Source: Paenibacillus lutrae (GTDB lineage Bacteria; Bacillota; Bacilli; Paenibacillales; NBRC-103111). From it: DNA of 64,000 nucleotides. The position numbers were made by a program, and so were the translations under genes. Where the stretch lies: assembly GCF_009757775.1 (NCBI RefSeq), contig NZ_RHLK01000002.1:124001-188000 (forward strand), written 5' to 3'. This document shows, one piece after another, positions 43,712 to 52,405 of this stretch (positions within the stretch are counted from its first letter, which is position 1; the number at the start of each line of letters is the position of its first letter). The notes under the pieces were generated by a model that made no database searches, had not been told where the DNA came from, and worked only from the letters and a program-made list of their open reading frames with translations.

Positions 43712-43770
43712 GAGAGAGATGTCCGTACTTTCTTTATTTTTTCTCAAACTCAACGACTATGTGAAGTAAA

Positions 43771-43819
43771 AAGTAAAAACCTTCATTTCCACATCAGGTG
43801 GAGATGAAGGTTTTTACTT
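43771..43819 (+). terminator. Terminator of nrdJ
   Basis: AAGTAAAAACCTTCAT pairs with ATGAAGGTTTTTACTT, with an inner TCCAC/GTGGA stem. Confidence 0.92.
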
Positions 43820-43935
43820 TTATTCCTTCAGTATGGATACGACTCTTCATGCATCGGAATTTGACCGAATAAATCATACATGAGTTGGAAAAAAATATAG
43901 GGCACTTGAGGACTTAATGAGAGGAAGTATTTTTT

Positions 43936-44550
43936 ATGTATGAATTTTGGGAGGAACTTTGGAAATCACTTGTTTTAATCCTATTTGGAATGCTTATCCT
44001 CCGTATATCGGGGCGGAAATCCATATCTCAGATGACGATCCCTACCACGATAACCATGATTTCAATAGGGACCATTATTGTTCAACCAATCGCTAATGAA
44101 AATATATTTCTTACGATTATAGCAGCAATTGTGTTTATTCTTGTGTTGATAGTAGTCGAAACCTTACAGATTCGTTGGAATTGGTTTGAAAAGTGGATTA
44201 AGGGACCTGCGGTTATTGTTATTGAGGGCGGTCAACTAAACCTGCATAGTATGAAGAAATTGAGATTATCTGTGGATGCGCTTGAAATGAAATTACGGCA
44301 GCAAGGAATATCTAAGTTAAGTGATGTGAAGACGGCTACTATTGAACCAAACGGTCAACTTGGGTACGAACTGAATGATTCTGCAAAACCGTTGACCGTT
44401 TCACAAATGGAAAATCTTTTATCAAAATATTTCGCCAATATGGAGAGCGGATGTGTCAATTCAAACCCTAACTCTGAAATCCAAGAGATAAATTTATTTA
44501 GCGAGATAAAAATAGGAGATAAACATGTAACGAGCAAACGGCTTCAGTAA
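43936..44550 (+). CDS. DUF421 (YetF-type) membrane protein
   Basis: The 204-residue protein has three N-terminal hydrophobic segments, including LRISGRKSISQMTIPTTITM, followed by the conserved cytoplasmic domain (KGPAVIVIEGGQLNLHSMKK; MKLRQQGISKLSDVKTATIEPNGQLGY). The last part matches DUF421/YetF proteins, found in the membrane of many sporeformers and sometimes linked to spore-coat or mechanosensing roles; the function is unproved. It is lower in GC than the preceding genes and marks the beginning of a more AT-rich block. Confidence 0.85.
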   Translation: MYEFWEELWKSLVLILFGMLILRISGRKSISQMTIPTTITMISIGTIIVQPIANENIFLTIIAAIVFILVLIVVETLQIRWNWFEKWIKGPAVIVIEGGQLNLHSMKKLRLSVDALEMKLRQQGISKLSDVKTATIEPNGQLGYELNDSAKPLTVSQMENLLSKYFANMESGCVNSNPNSEIQEINLFSEIKIGDKHVTSKRLQ

Positions 44551-44594
44551 TTCAAACATCTGCTTCATATGATTAGGAATGTTGATTCAAGGCT

Positions 44595-45398
44595 TCAAAT
44601 CGTTAAATCTTTCTTGTTAAAAACAAGGATTCCTAAGACGTACAACACAGTAGCGAGTCCAGCGAAAATACCCATTCCTACATAAGCAAAGCTGTCACCG
44701 GCGAATAATCGTTCCGGGTCGAATAAGGCAAACAAGGACAAATTCCCTATCCAGTTTAACTTATCACCGGAGTCACCAAGCATTTGCAACAATACAAACG
44801 CTACAGGGAGACCTGCTCCGAGTCCCAGACTAAATTTACTTTCATTGGCCAGGCAAGAAGCGAAGAAACAAATGCCATTAACGGTGTAATACATCAAGAG
44901 CGCGTATAGATTCAATAGAATAAACTGCTTGGTATCCATTAATCCGGGAAACATGGCTGCCGAGATGATGAGTGTCAATATCGTAATCCAGCAGAAGATC
45001 ACCGTTATTGAAATCAAACTAAATACGGCTTGAGTCACTGCAACTCGAAATCTTGAGTTGGAAGTTGACAGCAAGTAGGACATGCTTCCTCTATCCACAT
45101 GAACGGCGATAAGCCGGTGGTTGATGATAATTGAAACAATCATAGGGAACAGATACAGAAGGAGACTGTAAAGGGTTCCTGAGAGAAAGGTAAGCAAAGT
45201 GGACCCGAAATTCATTCCCATTGCGTTTACAAGTTCAGGCGGAAGCATACTCAACATTTCCTGTAATGCATCGCCGCTTTCTGGATTGAACATACTTACC
45301 AGGATAATGGAATAAAAAGAGTATACCGATACAATAAGAAGCCAAATGAAACGATTGACTCGTATATTTGCTTTGAATAAGGCCCAAGACATATTCAT
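44595..45398 (-). CDS. ABC-2 type exporter permease
   Basis: The 267-residue protein has six hydrophobic segments and an opening SWALFKANIRVNRFIWLLIV typical of ABC-2 permeases with a cytoplasmic amphipathic start. It pairs with the ATPase gene whose stop overlaps its start by 4 bp. Together they would form an exporter of the ABC-2 (drug or lipid-linked) type. It ends at a converging junction with the DUF421 gene without a strong terminator. The substrate is unknown. Confidence 0.85.
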   Translation of the reverse strand: MNMSWALFKANIRVNRFIWLLIVSVYSFYSIILVSMFNPESGDALQEMLSMLPPELVNAMGMNFGSTLLTFLSGTLYSLLLYLFPMIVSIIINHRLIAVHVDRGSMSYLLSTSNSRFRVAVTQAVFSLISITVIFCWITILTLIISAAMFPGLMDTKQFILLNLYALLMYYTVNGICFFASCLANESKFSLGLGAGLPVAFVLLQMLGDSGDKLNWIGNLSLFALFDPERLFAGDSFAYVGMGIFAGLATVLYVLGILVFNKKDLTI

Positions 45399-46276
45399 TC
45401 GTGCTCCTTTCCATAGAAACCCATGAAAATTTGTTCAAGCGTTTGGGGTGATGATACCATATGAACGACCTTACATTGAGAAAGTGTGCGGAGCATAGGG
45501 TCATAATCTTCTTTAATCATGATCTCAACTACTAGGGGGTCCCGTTGAGTGTAATGTAGACCGCTATTCCGAAGGATCTTCATGTCCTCCCCATCCGCCA
45601 GTGTGACTATAAAGCTTTGCGGGAGTGCTCCTTTTAGCGTGCGGATATTCTCAACGGTGACGATTTCCCCTTCGCGTATGATACCTGCCCGCTCACAGGT
45701 GTGATCGATTTCATTAAATAGATGGGAAGACATCAGAATCGTTTTTCCCCGGTTTCGTTCGTCGATAATTAGCTCTACAAATCGCTTCTGCATGAGGGGA
45801 TCTAGCCCGCTAGTCGGCTCATCCAGAATAAGGACGGCAGGATCATGCATAAAGGCTGCAATGAGTCCTACTTTTTGCTTCATGCCCTTAGACATTTTGC
45901 GGATTTTTCGGTCAGACTCCAGCTCGAATCTGGCCATTAATTGATCGCGGCGTAAATGATCCTTACGGCCTCTTAATTCATCAATAAACGTTAGAAACTG
46001 AATTCCTGTCATGTTATCGTAAAAAGCGATTTCTCCAGGCAAATACCCTAAATTCTTTTGGATCTGTGCTGCGTTTCTCCTGCAGTCTAGGCCATGAATA
46101 CTGGCCTTACCGCTCGAGGGGTTCACAAAACCCATCAAATGGCGAAGAGTTGTTGTTTTTCCGGCTCCATTAGGCCCAAGAAATCCGAAAACCTCCCCTT
46201 CTTTTACATCAAAGCTCACATTCCGTATTCCTTTGCCATTCGAATAGACCTTTGTTAACGATTGGACCTTAATCAA
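45395..46276 (-). CDS. ABC transporter ATP-binding protein
   Basis: The 293-residue protein has Walker A GFLGPNGAGKTTTLRHLMG, the signature in RKMSKGMKQKVGLIAAF, Walker B VLILDEPTSGLDPL and the H-loop ILMSSHLF. A C-terminal extension of about 80 residues is typical of drug-export ATPases. It energises the adjacent permease. It is divergent from a TetR gene across an operator-like inverted repeat, so the pump is probably induced by its own substrate. Confidence 0.92.
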   Translation of the reverse strand: MIKVQSLTKVYSNGKGIRNVSFDVKEGEVFGFLGPNGAGKTTTLRHLMGFVNPSSGKASIHGLDCRRNAAQIQKNLGYLPGEIAFYDNMTGIQFLTFIDELRGRKDHLRRDQLMARFELESDRKIRKMSKGMKQKVGLIAAFMHDPAVLILDEPTSGLDPLMQKRFVELIIDERNRGKTILMSSHLFNEIDHTCERAGIIREGEIVTVENIRTLKGALPQSFIVTLADGEDMKILRNSGLHYTQRDPLVVEIMIKEDYDPMLRTLSQCKVVHMVSSPQTLEQIFMGFYGKEHE

Positions 46277-46301
46277 TGATCTCAGCCTCCCACGTAAAGA
46301 T

Positions 46302-46390
46302 ATGTAACAAAGTTGATTTTAGTTACATAATATTACTGTGTTGATCTAAAGTCAATAACAATATAACATATGGGTATATTGTTACATAAA
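46302..46390. promoter_or_regulatory. Operator candidate for the TetR regulator
   Basis: ATGTAAC (46302-46308) and GTTACAT (46322-46328) form a perfect 7-bp dyad in the region of the minus-strand pump promoter. A further GTTACAT at 46381-46387 lies just before the tetR gene. This fits a TetR dimer controlling both directions. Confidence 0.55.
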
Positions 46391-46415
46391 TATCGGGGTT
46401 AGGCAGGGATTCTAC

Positions 46416-47003
46416 ATGAATGGTTTTGAAAAACGCAGGCAGCAGAAGAAAAAACAAATCTTGCATTCGCTGACCGATATGATTATGACGCGCAACTTTA
46501 AAGAGATCGGTGTGCGAGAGATTGCACAGCATGCGGGTGTATCGCCCGCATCCATATATAATTTTTTTGGAAATAAAGAAGTATTGGCCAAGGAAGTGTT
46601 TTATTATCAGATGGATGAGGCAGGGAAGGATTTCATTAACATGATGAACTCGGATCTCCCTTTTGAAGATAAGATGAATAAGATGTATGAGGTATCCGTT
46701 CATAATCAAGAATCATTAAACAGCGAAGGTATGAAGAACTTTATGTTCGAGGATCCGGCGTTTAAGGAGCATATCCAGCAGTACGCTCATACAGTTATCA
46801 TTCCGGAAGTTATGAAGTTAATCGAACAAGGGAAGGCAGAGGGGAAAGTAACCGGAGGCGTATCTGCTGAAGCCATCATGATTTTTATGAACGGAATTAT
46901 AGCAATGATGGGCAATCCGTCCATTTCAGAGAAGCTAACGGTTGATTTGCGAAAAGAACTAGGGAATCTTTTCCTGTACGGCATCCTGGGGAAGAAAGAG
47001 TAA
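46416..47003 (+). CDS. TetR/AcrR-family regulator of the divergent ABC pump
   Basis: The 195-residue protein has the TetR helix-turn-helix: ILHSLTDMIMTRNFKEIGVR, IAQHAGVSPASIYNFFGNKE. A helical ligand-binding domain follows. It is divergent from the ABC pair and faces an inverted repeat that may be its operator. The ligand is unknown. Confidence 0.88.
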   Translation: MNGFEKRRQQKKKQILHSLTDMIMTRNFKEIGVREIAQHAGVSPASIYNFFGNKEVLAKEVFYYQMDEAGKDFINMMNSDLPFEDKMNKMYEVSVHNQESLNSEGMKNFMFEDPAFKEHIQQYAHTVIIPEVMKLIEQGKAEGKVTGGVSAEAIMIFMNGIIAMMGNPSISEKLTVDLRKELGNLFLYGILGKKE

Positions 47004-47046
47004 CAACGAAGGATTGTAATATGATCTGAAACTCGAACGGGCAAAA

Positions 47047-47086
47047 AGGACCTTATCCTCCACGTTATGGTGGAATTTGAGGTCCT
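47047..47086. terminator. Terminator between tetR and ktrB
   Basis: AGGACC pairs with GGTCCT, with an inner TCCAC/GTGGA stem. It lies downstream of both converging genes. Confidence 0.7.
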
Positions 47087-47149
47087 CTCGCGTATTTATT
47101 GGGGTGTTTCCCTATCCTGCGAACGCTTGTTGGGACAGCCCCGCTTGGT

Positions 47150-48445
47150 TTATCCGATCAGAATATGATCTTCCGGATAACCGATTTTAGATGAACGCTT
47201 TTTCTGAGCCAGGGCAAAAGCCAGCGTTAGCGGACCCAGTCGTCCGGCAAACATTGTAATAATCACAATGACTTTTCCTGGGGCTGACAGTTCACTTGTC
47301 AGTCCCATCGACAGCCCGGTTGTACTGAAAGCGGATGTGGCTTCGAACAGTACCTCCAAAAAATGATCCTCCAGCATTCCTTCCGTGATGGTAAGCAGCA
47401 GCGAGACACACAGCACAACAACCAGGGAACTCATGACAACGGCCAGTGCACGCATAACGGTTTCTTCGACTATTTTTCGTTTGAAGGCATGAATCTGCCC
47501 GCCGCCGCGAAATGTTTGGATCGTTGCCAGAATGAGCACCACGAGTGTGTTGATCTTGATTCCGCCTCCTGTACCCCCTGAGGCAGCTCCGATAAACATC
47601 AAAATAATCAGGAGGAATTGAGATGCAGCTAACATACTGCTGATGTCAATTGTGTTGAATCCAGAACTTCGGGGTGTCGTACCTTGGAAGAAAGCGGCCA
47701 ACACACGCTCGCTTCCGTTCAACTGACCAAGGGTGGATGGATTCCAACTTTCCAACAATAGAATAGCCAGAAAACCGGTTGCTGAAAGGATAACAGTGCC
47801 TAAAAGAACGATCTTAGAGTGGATAGACAGTTTCTTCCAGGAACGTTTGCGGAATAGCTCCACAACCACAATATAGCCGAGTCCGCCGATGATGAAAAGC
47901 GCAACAATGGTAATATTAACGATCGGATCCCCGACAAAAGGCGAAAGACTGTCTGACCACAGAGAAAATCCAGCATTATTGAAGGCGGAAACGGAATGAA
48001 AGAGTGCGTAGTAAGCTGCCTGTCCCCAGCCCCATTCGTAATGCCAACGAATCGTAAGGATAGCTGTAGCCAACGCCTCAAATGCGAATGCGATAAGCAC
48101 CATATAGAGCGACAGCCTGACTAAACCTTCGGCTGATGTCGAATGGGTCGCTTGTTGAATAACAAGGCGTTGCTTGAGCCCTATTCTTTTTCCTAGTACA
48201 ATGGCTACCATAACGCCGAAGGTCATAAAGCCGAGTCCGCCAATTTGGATTAAGATCATGATGATGACTTGTCCAAAGGTCGAATAAACACTCCCGGTAT
48301 CTACAACTACAAGGCCATTCACACATATAGCCGAGGTAGCCGTAAACAATGCATTCAAGAAACCTACTGATTTTCCGCTTGTAGAGGATTGAGGGAGTGC
48401 CAGCAATAAGGCGCCTATCCAGATCAGTACAAAAAACACAATCAT
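47150..48445 (-). CDS. ktrB: KtrB-type potassium channel subunit, apparent frameshift at the N-terminus
   Basis: The 431-residue open frame has the four K+ filter regions of TrkH/KtrB: TSAICVNGLVVVDTG, SAFNNAGFSLW, TPRSSGFNTID and TSAFSTTGLSMG. It lacks a binding site at its first ATG, and the normal KtrB opening (S-P-P-Q before helix 1) is missing. That opening is present in another frame: an ATG at 48480 reads MLKNKMSPP and then hits a run of seven C, after which it stops. With eight C the frames join as MSPPQLIMIVFFVLIW. The gene is therefore either frameshifted, phase-variable or read by slippage, or carries a sequence error. The partner KtrA is not in the window. Confidence 0.8.
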   Translation of the reverse strand: MIVFFVLIWIGALLLALPQSSTSGKSVGFLNALFTATSAICVNGLVVVDTGSVYSTFGQVIIMILIQIGGLGFMTFGVMVAIVLGKRIGLKQRLVIQQATHSTSAEGLVRLSLYMVLIAFAFEALATAILTIRWHYEWGWGQAAYYALFHSVSAFNNAGFSLWSDSLSPFVGDPIVNITIVALFIIGGLGYIVVVELFRKRSWKKLSIHSKIVLLGTVILSATGFLAILLLESWNPSTLGQLNGSERVLAAFFQGTTPRSSGFNTIDISSMLAASQFLLIILMFIGAASGGTGGGIKINTLVVLILATIQTFRGGGQIHAFKRKIVEETVMRALAVVMSSLVVVLCVSLLLTITEGMLEDHFLEVLFEATSAFSTTGLSMGLTSELSAPGKVIVIITMFAGRLGPLTLAFALAQKKRSSKIGYPEDHILIG

Positions 48446-48453
48446 AATGAGTT

Positions 48454-48460
48454 GGGGGGG
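48454..48460 (-). other. Homopolymer tract (seven C on the coding strand) that breaks the ktrB frame
   Basis: The seven G on the plus strand lie between the ATG codons at 48463-48465 and the open ktrB frame. One more base restores a KtrB-like N-terminus. Homopolymers of this length are prone to replication slippage. Confidence 0.8.
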
Positions 48461-48529
48461 CTCATTTTATTTTTCAGCATTTTTACGGTGGAATCGATTC
48501 TGTGAAGAGCGGAGCGTCGTTGGGGATGA

Positions 48530-49195
48530 TTATCGTTTGCTATCATAGTCATTCTCTGTTGCACGGATAAAGTCTAATACGTTTCCTTGGCTGACCTTCA
48601 AATATTTGAAGTCATTATTTGTTTTTATCTTCAGTAAACCTGTATCGAAGTCGGTATTAAGCTCTTTGAAAAACAGCCCCTCTGCTACTACAGCTTCCCC
48701 TTCAGGCTCTCCGTTGCTGATCCAATAATCATGCCCATCTGTGATAACGGTGACTTGTCTACCTCGTTCGTGGGTTTCGGTGACGTGATGAGCCATTCTT
48801 TGGACCGCCACAATATGAAGATCTGTTTCATGTATACGATTCAGAAGTTCATTGACAAAAGAACCTTGAGTAATTTCCTGCCATCGGGTTTGACCCGATT
48901 GTCCAATGATTAATTGCGTAATATGATGACTCATAGCAGTCTCTGCTATAATATCAGAGTTCTTACGATCTTCGTTCGTTTTGGCAATGAACATGGCATC
49001 ATATTCTTCGCATATCGTTTGCCATGCAGCCATAAATTTTTCTTGCTCCTGGTCTAGTTCATTATCTTTAACGGGAATGACGCTTAATACATAAAGCGGA
49101 CATTTCAGAAGCTTAGCTAGCTCGCCGCCTCGACGAATCAAACGTTCTCCATGGGGGCCATAATAAACGCAAACCATAATTTTTTCTTTATTCAT
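48530..49195 (-). CDS. UspA/KdpD-N-like protein in the potassium operon
   Basis: The 221-residue protein begins MVCVYYGPHGERLIRRGGEL and continues with a nucleotide-binding alpha/beta fold (LYVLSVIPVKDNE; MSHHITQLIIGQSGQTRWQEI). These match the universal-stress/KdpD sensor-domain family, where the G-x2-G-x9-G-(S/T) pattern binds nucleotide. No kinase domain follows. It is the first gene after a c-di-AMP riboswitch and 50 bp ahead of the ktrB start region. It probably modulates potassium uptake, as UspA-domain proteins do with other K+ systems, but this is inferred from position. Confidence 0.75.
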   Translation of the reverse strand: MNKEKIMVCVYYGPHGERLIRRGGELAKLLKCPLYVLSVIPVKDNELDQEQEKFMAAWQTICEEYDAMFIAKTNEDRKNSDIIAETAMSHHITQLIIGQSGQTRWQEITQGSFVNELLNRIHETDLHIVAVQRMAHHVTETHERGRQVTVITDGHDYWISNGEPEGEAVVAEGLFFKELNTDFDTGLLKIKTNNDFKYLKVSQGNVLDFIRATENDYDSKR

Positions 49196-49234
49196 GCAGA
49201 CTCATTCCTTTCCTGTATTCTTAGGTTGGTCATG

Positions 49235-49272
49235 AAAAAGCCCGGGAGCAGAGTAACTGCTTCCAGGCTTTG
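49235..49272 (-). terminator. Riboswitch-controlled terminator
   Basis: On the minus strand AAAGCCTGGAAGCAG pairs with CTGCTCCCGGGCTTT, followed by TT. It lies between the c-di-AMP aptamer and the UspA-like gene, the normal position of the expression platform. Confidence 0.85.
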
Positions 49273-49309
49273 GACAGTGACAAGTCAAAGTGGCAAGAGT
49301 ATTCCTCTC

Positions 49310-49445
49310 ATGGACGCTGACGAGGTTAGCTGTCGGATTCGGGTCTGAGAGTACCCGTCCTTTCTGAGAAGAAAGAATTCACCCCTGAAGCCACAAGACG
49401 GCTTCGATGGTTCCCCCGCTCCCCAAAGAAGGGGATTAAGCGATA
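49310..49445 (-). ncRNA. c-di-AMP riboswitch (ydaO-yuaA)
   Basis: The minus strand carries the aptamer core in order: ATCGCTTAATCCCC, GGGGAGCGGGGGAACCA, CAGGGGTGAATTC, ACGGGTACTCTCAGACCCG and GAATCCGACAGCTAACCTCG, ending AGCGTCC. These are the conserved pieces of the ydaO class. A terminator follows before the first gene. In this class, ligand binding promotes termination, so high c-di-AMP (high potassium) would shut off the downstream potassium genes. Confidence 0.95.
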
Positions 49446-49468
49446 GAAATATGTATTTGTCGTACTAC

Positions 49469-49497
49469 ATAATAGGCTAGTTCGGTCTAAAAGTAAA
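49469..49497 (-). promoter_or_regulatory. Promoter of the riboswitch-controlled operon
   Basis: On the minus strand TTTACT, 17 bp, TATTAT, with the aptamer beginning about 25 bp downstream. A sigma-A-type promoter. Confidence 0.7.
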
Positions 49498-49537
49498 CTA
49501 ACGTGCACAAGGAAGTTGTTAGGAACTATTTAACGCA

Positions 49538-50770
49538 CTACTGATTTTCCTGTAATGATTTGCTGAGCCCCAGTTTCTTAACCAATGGTTTGATCGTAAG
49601 CCCCTGTACGAGAAGAGAAAAGAGAACGACACTGAAAGTAAGCACGAGGATATTATCTCGACCTTCAAAAGTTGTCGGCAAGCTTAGGGCAAGCGCAATC
49701 GACAAGCTCCCCTTCAAACCTCCCCAGTTCAAAATCGCTTTCCAGGAACCAGGGAAGGATGTGAGAAATTTCATGCTGACATAAACAGCTACTGTTCTTC
49801 CGATCAGAACAATAAGGATTGCAGCGCAAATAAGTAACCATTTGTCCGCGAAGTCGATATGTTTGATTTCTAGACCGATCATCAGAAAGATCAATGAGTT
49901 AGCCACTAAGGTGATGACGTCCCAGAATGAATTAATGTTCATCCTCGTCGTTTCCGACATACCGATACGGCCCCCGTAGCTGCCGAAGATCAAGCCACCC
50001 ACGACTACAGCAATAACACCGGATACGTGGAAATGCTCAGCGATAAAATAACTTCCGAAAAACAGCAGCATCGAGAATGCAATTTCGAGCGGGTAGTCAT
50101 CATAAAAACGGATAAGCTGTGAGAAAAGGAATCCTAACACAGCCCCAATGGCAATCCCTCCCAAGCTAAACTTCAGAAAGAGCAATACACCGCTGCCGAT
50201 TCCCGCCCATCCCATTTCCATATAAGTCAGTAAATATAAAGAAGAAATCTGGAATAACACAACGGCAATGCCGTCATTAAAAAGAGATTCGCCTTCGATA
50301 ATCGTCACCATTTTTTTGGGAACACCAAGGGATTTAAAGATGGAAATAACACTGATCGGATCCGTGGCGCTCATAAGGGCAGCAAAGGTGAAAGAGACAA
50401 CCAACGGTAAACCCAACAATCCATACATCGCCAAAGCGATGATCAGGAAGGACAGCATCGTACCCCCGACCGCCAAAGCAATCACTGGCTTGCTCTGCTC
50501 ACGAAGATGTGAGAATGGAAGCTTTAAGGTCGCATCGCCTAATAAAATAGGGAGAAACAATGAGATTATGATTGCCTGAAAGACATTCGACTGTGTAATG
50601 AAAGCTTCAGCTTCTTCTAATACAGGCACATGAATGAGTCCGAGCAGCAAACCAACCATAACGAGGGCAATGGAGTAAGGCTGGTTTATTTTTTTGGCTA
50701 CTGCGATGACCCCCATCGATAAAGCCAGCAAGATCAGCAGTTGAACGAAAACCTCATTAAAATGATGCAT
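49538..50770 (-). CDS. CPA1-family cation:proton antiporter
   Basis: The 410-residue protein has about 12 helices and the CPA1/CPA2 core: ALMSATDPISVISIFKS with the conserved D-P at the ion site and EGESLFNDGIAVVLF with the N-D of CPA1 electroneutral antiporters. It exchanges Na+ or K+ for H+ across the membrane. It lies upstream of the riboswitch, in the same direction, and faces a TetR gene. Together with the UspA-KtrB pair it makes a block for monovalent-cation balance. Confidence 0.9.
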   Translation of the reverse strand: MHHFNEVFVQLLILLALSMGVIAVAKKINQPYSIALVMVGLLLGLIHVPVLEEAEAFITQSNVFQAIIISLFLPILLGDATLKLPFSHLREQSKPVIALAVGGTMLSFLIIALAMYGLLGLPLVVSFTFAALMSATDPISVISIFKSLGVPKKMVTIIEGESLFNDGIAVVLFQISSLYLLTYMEMGWAGIGSGVLLFLKFSLGGIAIGAVLGFLFSQLIRFYDDYPLEIAFSMLLFFGSYFIAEHFHVSGVIAVVVGGLIFGSYGGRIGMSETTRMNINSFWDVITLVANSLIFLMIGLEIKHIDFADKWLLICAAILIVLIGRTVAVYVSMKFLTSFPGSWKAILNWGGLKGSLSIALALSLPTTFEGRDNILVLTFSVVLFSLLVQGLTIKPLVKKLGLSKSLQENQ

Positions 50771-50921
50771 ACGGCCTCCTTAGTGGATAAATACTCCAAT
50801 TATTGTACCCGAAAGTACGTTCAACGCCAAATCGATTGACATTCAAGCGTAAAAGCTGTATTTTTGTGAATATAAAATGGTTTTATTCACACATTCATTA
50901 TTGATTAGGAGATGGATTTCC

Positions 50922-51554
50922 TTGCCAAAGAAATTTACCGATCAGGAGCGAGAATGGATTGGTCAAAAGCTTTTAAAAGAGGCTCGCCACAGCTTTGAAA
51001 CGATGGGACTCAAGAAAACGAGTATTGAAGAGTTAACAAGGGCAGTAGGGATTGCGCAAGGATCCTTCTACATGTTCTATGGTTCGAAAGAAGAGCTTTA
51101 TTATGAATTAATTCAGGAAGAAGAGAAAAGAATTCGTAACACCCTCCTGGAACTGTTCCCGCCTGGTACAAATGTCAATAAAGAAGGTATAAAACAGTTT
51201 CTCAGGCATTCATTTCGGATGATGGATGAAAGTCCGCTGCTGCGCCAAGTGATGAGTCGGGGTGAAATGGAGCAGCTATTCAGGAAATTGCCGCCGCACC
51301 TGTTGGAGAACAATTTTTCCCAGGATCAGGATGCACTTCAGCCTGTCATTACCGCCTGGCAGAAGGAGGGTATTTTAGCCGAGGTGGCGCCCGAAATGAT
51401 TGTCAGCATGATCCGTTCTCTGATGCTGCTGACGCTCCACAAGAATGAGATCGGAGAGGAGCATTTCTCAGCCACGATTGAACTGCTTGTTGAAGTAATG
51501 GCTGCAGGCATGCTGTGTATGTCGAAGCAGGCAGGAGAGGGGAACAAACCATGA
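50922..51554 (+). CDS. TetR/AcrR-family regulator of an ABC export operon
   Basis: The 210-residue protein starts at TTG 50922 behind AGGAGATGG; the longer frame to 50877 has no binding site. The helix-turn-helix is GLKKTSIEELTRAVGIAQGS then FYMFYGSKEELYYEL. Its stop overlaps the ABC ATPase start (ATGA), so regulator and pump are cotranscribed and coupled, unlike the divergent design at 46 kb. It would sense a pump substrate. Confidence 0.87.
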   Translation: MPKKFTDQEREWIGQKLLKEARHSFETMGLKKTSIEELTRAVGIAQGSFYMFYGSKEELYYELIQEEEKRIRNTLLELFPPGTNVNKEGIKQFLRHSFRMMDESPLLRQVMSRGEMEQLFRKLPPHLLENNFSQDQDALQPVITAWQKEGILAEVAPEMIVSMIRSLMLLTLHKNEIGEEHFSATIELLVEVMAAGMLCMSKQAGEGNKP

Positions 51555-52405
51555 TTCATGTACAAGGGCTTCAATTCACGTACCCCGGGCAAAAAGAGAG
51601 AACACTTCACGGGCTTAGCTTTGACATACCACGCGGAGAAATTTTCGGCTTCCTCGGCCCATCGGGTGCAGGCAAGAGTACAACTCAAAAGCTACTGATC
51701 GGAGTGCTTAAGGGGTACCAGGGAAGTATGAAAGTAATGGGTAAGGAGATCAGGGAAACGGGTTCAGACTATTATGAACATATTGGGGTAGCTTTCGAGT
51801 TTCCTAACTTTTATAACAAGTTTACCGTGTTGGAGAATATGAAGTTGTTTCGTTCTCTTTATAGGGGAAATACAGAGGAGCCCATGCGGCTGCTAGAGCA
51901 AGTTGATCTAACAAATGCAGCCGATATGAAGGTTTCGCAGTTATCCAAGGGGATGAAAATGAGATTGAATTTTTGCCGGGTGCTGATGCATGATCCGGAT
52001 ATTCTGTTTCTGGACGAACCCACCTCCGGATTAGACCCAGTGAATGCAAAAATAATGAAGGAAATGATTCTGGCAAAAAAGGCTGCAGGTAAGACGATAC
52101 TTTTGACGACGCATAATATGCAAGCTGCAGAAGAACTATGCGATCGGGTTGCGTTTATCTTGGACGGCGAGATCAAACTGATTGATTCACCCAGGGAGCT
52201 GAAACTCCGTAAAGGGAGGAGAACGATTCGTATTGAATACCGGAGAGACGGCGAATTGCAGGAAGGCATATTTCCTCTTGAAGGTATCGGAGAGAATGAT
52301 CAATTTCTAACGTTCATTCGGAAATATCCCCCTGAAACCATTCATTCGCAAGAAGCCACATTGGAGCAAATATTCATTGAGGTGACCGGGAGGCAGCTGA
52401 CATGA
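51551..52405 (+). CDS. ABC transporter ATP-binding protein
   Basis: The 284-residue protein has Walker A GFLGPSGAGKSTTQKLLIG, signature VSQLSKGMKMRLNFCRVL, Walker B ILFLDEPTSGLDPV and H-loop ILLTTHNM. It belongs to drug- or antibiotic-export ATPases. It overlaps the tetR stop and the first permease start, each by 4 bp. Confidence 0.92.
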   Translation: MIHVQGLQFTYPGQKERTLHGLSFDIPRGEIFGFLGPSGAGKSTTQKLLIGVLKGYQGSMKVMGKEIRETGSDYYEHIGVAFEFPNFYNKFTVLENMKLFRSLYRGNTEEPMRLLEQVDLTNAADMKVSQLSKGMKMRLNFCRVLMHDPDILFLDEPTSGLDPVNAKIMKEMILAKKAAGKTILLTTHNMQAAEELCDRVAFILDGEIKLIDSPRELKLRKGRRTIRIEYRRDGELQEGIFPLEGIGENDQFLTFIRKYPPETIHSQEATLEQIFIEVTGRQLT

